Origin: Antedon bifida
Taxonomy: Eukaryota; Echinodermata; Crinoidea; Comatulida; Antedonidae
DNA: 64,000 bases
Assembly: GCA_963402885.1 (NCBI GenBank)
Contig: OY727094.1
Span: 26,476,501-26,540,500 of the forward strand
Direction: 5' to 3'
Under the pieces are notes generated by a model. The model did not search any database. It saw only the letters and a list, made by a program, of their open reading frames with translations, and was not told the DNA's origin. Of this stretch, positions 58,700 to 64,000 are shown in pieces. The position numbers and the translations under genes were made by a program. Position 1 is the stretch's first letter; every line of letters begins with the position of its first letter.

Positions 58700-59361
58700 T
58701 ATTCAAATACATGACACACACACAATACTGTATTATAGCATTTCTATCTTTCATGAGCTACAATTTAAAAAGACATTTTTACTGTATTTATCAAGTTATC
58801 ACATCAATGGTGAGATTATGTTATACATTTTAAATTTCATCTGGATTCCAACACTAAGGGCCTTTTCAGAACTACCTTTCATAACGTACCTCTGAACCAG
58901 GAAAAGATTTTTTCTTTTCTCTTACGACACTGATCTTTCATTTGTTATAACATCTCAAGGTAGAAGATTAGTGACCGACGCTGAATGATACGAAAGTCAT
59001 GCATCAACAATTTTGACCTCAACCAATCAAATTTTCTCTTGCATACCAGACGTTCACCTACAGTAAATCGGGCCTACCCTAACAGAATGTTTGTAACTCA
59101 GCTTATTATAATATACAGATGGAATAATATCCTGAAGAGCCTGTCATATTGTACAGTCATTCTACTTTTTTTAAATATGTAACTGTAACATGTAGCACTG
59201 TGACTGATCAAATGAATTAACTTAAATTAAAAATTAAAAATTAAAAAATGTTCCTACACACCACACACAGGTAATGTACAACATGATATTATTATTATTT
59301 GATCACTAAATATATATACATATAAAAAACTATATTAATAACAATTGATTCTTTCTTTTAG
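58700..59361. other. Remainder of intron 3
   Basis: No exon recognised. AT-rich with a short AAATT repeat near 59225-59247. Frames here are short and unlike coding sequence. Confidence 0.5.
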
Positions 59362-59592
59362 TATATAAAAATGATATCCATATATGTTTTGACGTCACCT
59401 GCTAACCATGGAAAGTACTGGGAATTTCATGCCTTTAATGACAAGTTAGAATATTTACGAGGAAAAATAAAAGCGGAAAATGTTTCTATTGTTGAGAAGA
59501 TTAAAGAAGGTTCCTTTAGAAAAATAGCAAAGGCAAAACTAAGTTTCAATGAAAACATATGGGAATTGGAAATTAGTGACAACACAGCCTTC
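59362..59592 (+). CDS. CARD-OB gene, exon 4: first OB-like region
   Basis: A 231-base exon between CTTTCTTTTAG and GTAAGT, phase 0 at both sides, 77 codons without stop. It reads YIKMISIYVLTSPANHGKYW, then EFHAFNDKLEYLRGKIKAEN, a helix-like VSIVEKIKEGSFRKIAKAKL and SFNENIWELEISDNTAF. The alternation of short beta-like strands and one helix, ending in a strand of the WELEISDNTAF type, suits a diverged OB fold equivalent to the first DNA-binding OB of RPA70-like proteins. I judge this by pattern only, and conservation here is weaker than in exon 6. No metal-binding cysteines are present. Confidence 0.7.
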
Positions 59593-59819
59593 GTAAGTAA
59601 GAAATTATCATTTTGATTATTGATTCCTTTTAAATACTCTGGCAGTCAAACTCTACATTCACATACTGTACAGTTGAACTTCACTCCAAAGCTGATGCCT
59701 CTCTTAAGTGGTAGACATCTAATCAAATTTACCTCTGGTATTTAGACACCCACAATTACTGAACCAATTTGTATTAAAATCATTACTACTTTTCATGTTA
59801 TAACCATTATACTTTACAG

Positions 59820-59960
59820 GTGTTTCAAGGGGGAAACAATGATTTTGAAATCCCACGAGAAAAATTGAAAAATTTTTTTACGCCAGATGAGGTGAGCATT
59901 GAGGAGGCAATGGGAAGCCCCAAAAGAAGGCGAGTCACTATCCAAGGAGAAGTTACACTG
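59820..59960 (+). CDS. CARD-OB gene, exon 5: linker between OB regions
   Basis: A 141-base exon (acceptor ACTTTACAG, donor GTAAGT, phase 0 at both sides). It encodes VFQGGNNDFEIPREKLKNFF, then TPDEVSIEEAMGSPKRRRVT and IQGEVTL. The first residues finish the OB region of exon 4 and the middle is a charged linker with SPKRRR. The end, VTIQGEVTL, is the first beta strand of the next OB fold, as in RPA70 (typically a VxVxGxV strand). Stop codons appear shortly after the donor if unspliced, consistent with splicing to exon 6. Confidence 0.75.
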
Positions 59961-60143
59961 GTAAGTAACAAACTTAATTCTCCACAATCTTTTAACAAAC
60001 TATTTCATACCAATAAAATCACAATCATACATTAATACCAGCAAACATTAGCTAAATGCTTAACTTGTTACTGTAGGTTAGATTTTGAACCCGGACTGTC
60101 ATAAAAATGTATTTCCTGTTGGTCCAGATACTGCACACTGACT

Positions 60144-60737
60144 TTAAAGTCCCCTTCCCTACGTTTTTTAGATCTAATTTGAGATCACAAACTATATTTA
60201 ATGTAAAAATAATACTTTATGGTCCTACTGCGATAACTTTTTTCGTCTTTAAACGGTTAAAAATGTGAAAAATAAGTCGATTCTAAGATTATAACGGCCG
60301 CTATAAATCCCAAAATGCATTGCGCGCAGATCTTCTATAATTCACCCACTTTTCGATCGATCGTGAGGCCAAAACAAATGGAAGACTCCTAACTTTTCAG
60401 CAAAAATACCGGGTTTTCCCCAATTTGTATCAATGGAGTCTGGCAAAAATAGAAAGACAATTAATGCAGCAACTATACAACGTCAGGCTAGGTATATAGC
60501 TAGCGTACGATGTTCGTACGTTACCGTTGTTTACCATCTAGGCCTACAAAACAAAGCCAAGCAAGGCTAGGCCTAAAGACCGTCCATGAGAGGTCATTCA
60601 CCGCGAGCTACTTAGGTAGTGAATTGTTTACCATAAAATGTACATTTAAGACAAGGAATGACCTGGTTTAATGTTTTTAAAGTAATATATGTATTATTTT
60701 TACAAAACGTCACAAATTGTAGGGAAGGGGTCTTTAA
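60144..60737. mobile_element. MITE-like DNA transposon with TTAAAG ends in intron 5
   Basis: Left end TTAAAGTCCCCTTCCCTACG and right end, read inverted, TTAAAGACCCCTTCCCTACA. Internal similarity of the arms (GTAAAAATAATAC) extends about 90 bp with gaps. TTAA lies at both ends, compatible with TTAA target duplication. The middle is comparatively GC-rich with TAGGCCTA motifs and holds no open frame. The ends resemble those of the TTAAAGATGTATTG family only in the first six bases. Confidence 0.65.
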
Positions 60738-61449
60738 CTATAGGTGTTACAAAATCCTAAAATTTAGCCTAAAATAAATAGTTAATTACATATATACATT
60801 GTATTTATTTATACATATATGCAATAAATATTTGTAAATCATCACATATGATTCTACACATTATATATATAATTACTAAGTCTTACCAACTGTAATAATC
60901 TAAAATGTGTATGAATATCTTACACTTACAGTAAAATAGAAATTTCAATATATAAAATATCTTCCAAAATCTGAGTAAAAATCATATAAAAATAATACCA
61001 AAATGATATTTAAAAAAGTTACATAATACTGTAATAGTACTGTACATGTATTACATATGGCCCCCATCCTGTCATGACAAACAATAATCTTAGGTCCAAA
61101 ATATTATTTTCTAATAATTAAGCTAAGTACTTCTCTGCTACGGATGAGTTCTGTTGTGTTCATTTATTTGTTAAAATATTTGTATACAGTAATTTTATAA
61201 GCATCTGCAATTATGTGTTTAACTACTCTGTTGGTTGCGAATACTACGAAGACTTTCACATTCAGCAACATTAACCGAATAAACAATAGTTATTACTGCA
61301 CTCCCTGCTGGCGTACAGTACAATCTTGAGTCTTTGCTAGTCTTACACAGACTGTTAACACAAAACTTGACTTAGTACACTTATACTGTAACCAAGTACA
61401 CCACCATTTCCAAAAGACTAAATATTAACAAACTTTTTTTTTAATACAG
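60738..61449. other. Remainder of intron 5
   Basis: AT-rich with no exon recognised, ending in a T-rich tract and the acceptor AATACAG of exon 6. Confidence 0.55.
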
Positions 61450-61662
61450 ATCGAAAAAAAAGTTGTTGCGAAAACTTGGCAACGTCGTGATATTCATATA
61501 AAAAACACAAACTTCAAAATAATTAAATTAAAACTCTGGTGTGAAAAGGCTGATGAAGTTACAGAAGAGCATGATGGTGCAACATTCTGCTTCACTAATG
61601 TTGAAGTGGATATTTTTAACAAAAAAGCAGAACTGAAATCATTGAAATTAACACGCATAGAG
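61450..61662 (+). CDS. CARD-OB gene, exon 6: RPA70-like OB fold
   Basis: A 213-base exon (acceptor TTTTTTAATACAG, donor GTATAC, phase 0 at both sides), 71 codons. Joined to exon 5 it reads IQGEVTL-IEKKVVAKTWQRRD, then IHIKNTNFKIIKLKLWCEKA, DEVTEEHDGATFCFTNVEVD and IFNKKAELKSLKLTRIE. This follows the RPA70 DNA-binding OB order: a basic strand (RPA70 has REVAKRNIYLMD), a strand ending LxLW then an acidic CEKADE (RPA70 TATLWGEDADKF), a hydrophobic strand before a VEVDIFN turn (RPA70 KGARVSDFGG), and a final strand. RPA-type OB folds bind single-stranded nucleic acid in a groove lined by aromatic residues. The aromatic Trp and Phe positions are kept here. This is the best supported domain after the CARD. 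Confidence 0.8.
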
Positions 61663-61696
61663 GTATACCTTTCTCAAATTATAATTAGAGCAAAAT

Positions 61697-61830
61697 GTTC
61701 CGAGTTTGAATCTTAGTTGAGGCTGCTTTTTCTCGTTCTCACAGATTTTCTCATCTTTATTGTATCAAATTAATTATTTGATATTCAGGATATCACCCGA
61801 TGCTTCAAAATTTGTTCTGTGCCTGTTAAT
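61697..61830 (+). repeat. tRNA-like repeat remnant in intron 6
   Basis: Right half of the family seen at 18.9-20.2 kb: GTTCCGAGTTTGAATCTTAG (B box region), TTCTCACAGATTTTCTCATC, ATATCACCCGATGCTTCAAA, TTTGTTCTGTGCCTG. It begins 34 bases after the exon 6 donor. Confidence 0.65.
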
Positions 61831-61849
61831 CTATATAATATATTATTAG

Positions 61850-63115
61850 ATTATTATAATTAAATCCTAGGTTATATTATAATTACATCCTAGGACATGT
61901 TAAAATTACATCATTTGCGACATTATAATTGTAACCTAGACTAACATAATATAATATATATGTAATTAAGTCCTAGACTACCTACATTATAATTACATCC
62001 TAGACTACCTACATTGTAATTACAACCTAGACTAACATTATAATTACATCCTAGACTACCTACCTTATAATTACATCCTAGACTAACATAATTACGTCCT
62101 AGACTACCTACATTATAATTACATCCTAGACTACCTACATTGTAATTACAACCTAGACTAACATTATAATTACATCCTAGACTAACATAAATACATCCTA
62201 GACTACTTACCTTATAATTACAACCTAGACTAACATAATTACGTCCTAGACTACCTACATTGTAATTACAACCTAGACTAACATTATAATTACAACCTAG
62301 ACTAACATAATTACATCCTAGTCTACCTACATTGTAATTACAACCTAGACTAACATTATAATTACATCCTAGACTAACATAATTACATCCTAGTCTACCT
62401 ACATTGTAATTACAACCTAGACTAACATTATAATTACATCCTAGACTAACATAAATACATCCTAGACTACTTACCTTATAATTACAACCTAGACTAACAT
62501 AATTACGTCCTAGACTACCTACATTATAATTACAACCTAGACTAACATAATTACATCCTAGTCTACCTACATTGTAATTACAACCTAGACTAACATTATA
62601 ATTACATCCTAGACTAACATAATTACATCCTAGACTACTTACCTTATAATTACAACCTAGACTAACATAATTACGTCCTAGACTACCTACATTATAATTA
62701 CAACCTAGACTAACATAATTACGTCCTAGACTACCTACATTGTAATTACAACCTAGACTAACATAATTACATCCTAGTCTACCTACATTGTAATTACAAC
62801 CTATACGAACATAATAATTACATCCTAGACTAACATAAATACATCCTAGACTACCTACCTTATAATTACAACCTAGACTAACATAAATACATCCTAGACT
62901 ACCTACATTGTAATTACAACCTAGACTAACATTATAATTACAACCTAGACCAACATTATATTTATATCCTAGACTTATATATTATAATTACATTCTAAAC
63001 TAACTTTATAATTACATCTTAGATAACATTATAATTACATCTTAGACTAACATTTTAATTACATGTTAGACTAAAATTATAATTACATCCTAGTATAAAA
63101 TAATTAAAACCTAGG
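61850..63115. repeat. Minisatellite of CCTAGACTA units in intron 6
   Basis: About 1.25 kb of interleaved short units: ATTACATCCTAGACTA, CCTACATTGTAATTACAA, CCTAGACTAACATTATAATT, and versions with ACGTCC. They combine into longer repeats of roughly 70-80 bp that are themselves reiterated, with progressive decay at both ends. It occupies most of intron 6 of the CARD-OB gene. Confidence 0.9.
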
Positions 63116-63231
63116 CTGCATTCTAGTTACTGTACATTCTTGTCTCCTGAAGTAATTACATCCCAGGCTCCCGAAGTACACGTTTCCTTAACATATTGAT
63201 GATAATTTTGTTTTGCTTGCAATTACTACAG

Positions 63232-63296
63232 AACCTGTCTAAACCACCTGACAAAAACATTCAAGTTCAAATCATCAATGGTATTGATCCCACAGT
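63232..63296 (+). CDS. CARD-OB gene, exon 7 (gene continues beyond window)
   Basis: A 65-base exon between TTACTACAG and GTAAGT, starting in phase 0 and ending in phase 2. It adds NLSKPPDKNIQVQIINGIDP and T plus two bases of a Val codon. If unspliced the next codon is TAA, so either splicing continues off the right edge or the protein ends here at about 360 residues. The strong GTAAGT donor favours continuation. The residues resemble the linker after an RPA-like OB fold; no new domain is visible. Confidence 0.6.
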
Positions 63297-63407
63297 GTAA
63301 GTTTAATTCTCTAAACTAAATAGTCTGAAACAATGATACAAACAATATGAACTGTATTTATATATTACAATTGCAGATTTATTTATCATTCAATAATCCT
63401 CTTCTGT

Positions 63408-63553
63408 TTATTTTGTCTTTTTATTATTGAAATCAAAGTGGTTTTTTTCTACTAAAGTGATTAACTTTATTAAAGCTGCAAATGGCCTATTAAAAAATCT
63501 GATTTTACTAATCTTCATTTTCCGTGTTTTTGGGGAACAATACATCTTTAATA
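63408..63553. repeat. TTAAAG-family MITE, right-end fragment
   Basis: Contains AAAGTGATTAACTTTATTAA, CTTCATTTTCCGTGTTTTTG and the end GGGAACAATACATCTTTAA with one insertion relative to the consensus end. Confidence 0.7.
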
Positions 63554-63854
63554 CTAGAGTTCTTATATACCAATTTTCTACACTTTTTAATTGAAACTCA
63601 TTTGTGTTCATGAAGTGTTCAAAACATTGCTACAGCTACCTGTTTGCCATATATGATCTTACCAACTTCTTATCAATGCCCTGCTCCTCTATTTATCTGT
63701 TTACACTTTCTTTTTAAAGAATTTCAAGGGCATATTCAAAATAACATAGAGAAAGCATCGATCTGGTTGTAGCTTTACGTAAATCTAAGTTTACTGAGCA
63801 GGTTTAGGTGATGTCCCATTTTGCAGTTTCATATTGGTGTTGTGGATAACTTTT

Positions 63855-64000
63855 AAAGATGTATTGTCCCCCTGAAAAATGTTTTTGTTGAATATTTTAT
63901 TTCAATGTCACATAATAGTTATTCACTCCACAAAAAATTGGGTCTGAAAAAAATTTATTTACCTGAGAAAAATGTAATTTAAAGCAAAAAATGGTCAAAT
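63855..64000. repeat. TTAAAG-family MITE, left part, cut by the window end
   Basis: Starts TTTAAAGATGTATTGTCCCC and continues TTTTTGTTGAATATTTTATT, TTTACCTGAGAAAAATGTAA, AAAGCAAAAAATGGTCAAAT, in the same order as the full copy at 14658-14986 read in reverse. It continues past the window. Confidence 0.75.

Larger units (their letters stand above)
63297..64000. other. Intron 7 or 3' flank with two TTAAAG-family MITE pieces
   Basis: No exon recognised up to the window end. 63408-63553 and 63855-64000 are pieces of the TTAAAG MITE family (listed separately). Confidence 0.5.

Noticed and set aside
61850-63115. CRISPR-like array
   Set aside because: Repeats are contiguous and degenerate with no unique spacers, in a eukaryotic intron. 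It is a minisatellite.

Overview
The window looks like nuclear DNA of a marine invertebrate. It is AT-rich and intron-rich, loaded with CR1/L2-type LINEs, MITEs, rolling-circle-type elements and minisatellites, and sprinkled with the palindrome TAGGCCTA. An echinoderm or related deuterostome is my best guess. This rests on overall character only; no species marker is present. Coding sequence is a small fraction of the 64 kb and everything host-encoded is split into exons.

Layout. (1) 1-339, minus strand: first exon or 5' part of an unrecognised, coiled-coil-prone, basic protein running off the left edge. (2) 6.4-32 kb, minus strand: a small type I membrane protein pieced together from four phase-compatible exons. 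These are a signal-peptide exon (31868-31967), one fibronectin-III exon (17602-17958), and two candidate terminal exons (10905-11083 and 6384-6865). Each terminal exon encodes its own transmembrane helix and cytoplasmic tail and ends in a stop, which suggests alternative membrane anchors and tails. Its introns hold MITEs, a cluster of tRNA-like repeats (18.9-20.2 kb) and a 28-bp minisatellite (22.1-22.9 kb). (3) 32.8-39.2 kb: degenerate inverted repeats and a 4.3-kb element with about 575-bp inverted termini enclosing an L2-like LINE, followed by further LINE scraps. (4) 39.3-45.7 kb: four head-to-tail modules with paired terminal hairpins, best explained as non-autonomous Helitron2/Helentron-like elements. 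(5) 46.3-55.4 kb: a DNA transposon with GGCGGCC termini, then a three-level nest: a minus-strand LINE split by a plus-strand LINE, which is itself split by a 2.4-kb DNA transposon. Target duplications are visible at both insertions. (6) 56.4-63.3 kb, plus strand: seven exons of a gene that runs off the right edge. It encodes an N-terminal CARD, a basic linker, and two OB-fold-like regions, the second closely resembling the RPA70 DNA-binding OB fold.

The most interesting item is the CARD plus tandem OB-fold gene. A death-fold oligomerisation module joined to a single-strand nucleic-acid binding module would make a plausible nucleic-acid sensor or damage-to-caspase adaptor. The second is the rolling-circle-like array, whose 5' and 3' terminal motifs differ between modules but match within each module. 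The third is the FN3 receptor with two interchangeable transmembrane/tail exons. All coordinates of spliced exons are my reading of splice signals and reading-frame continuity, without transcript evidence.
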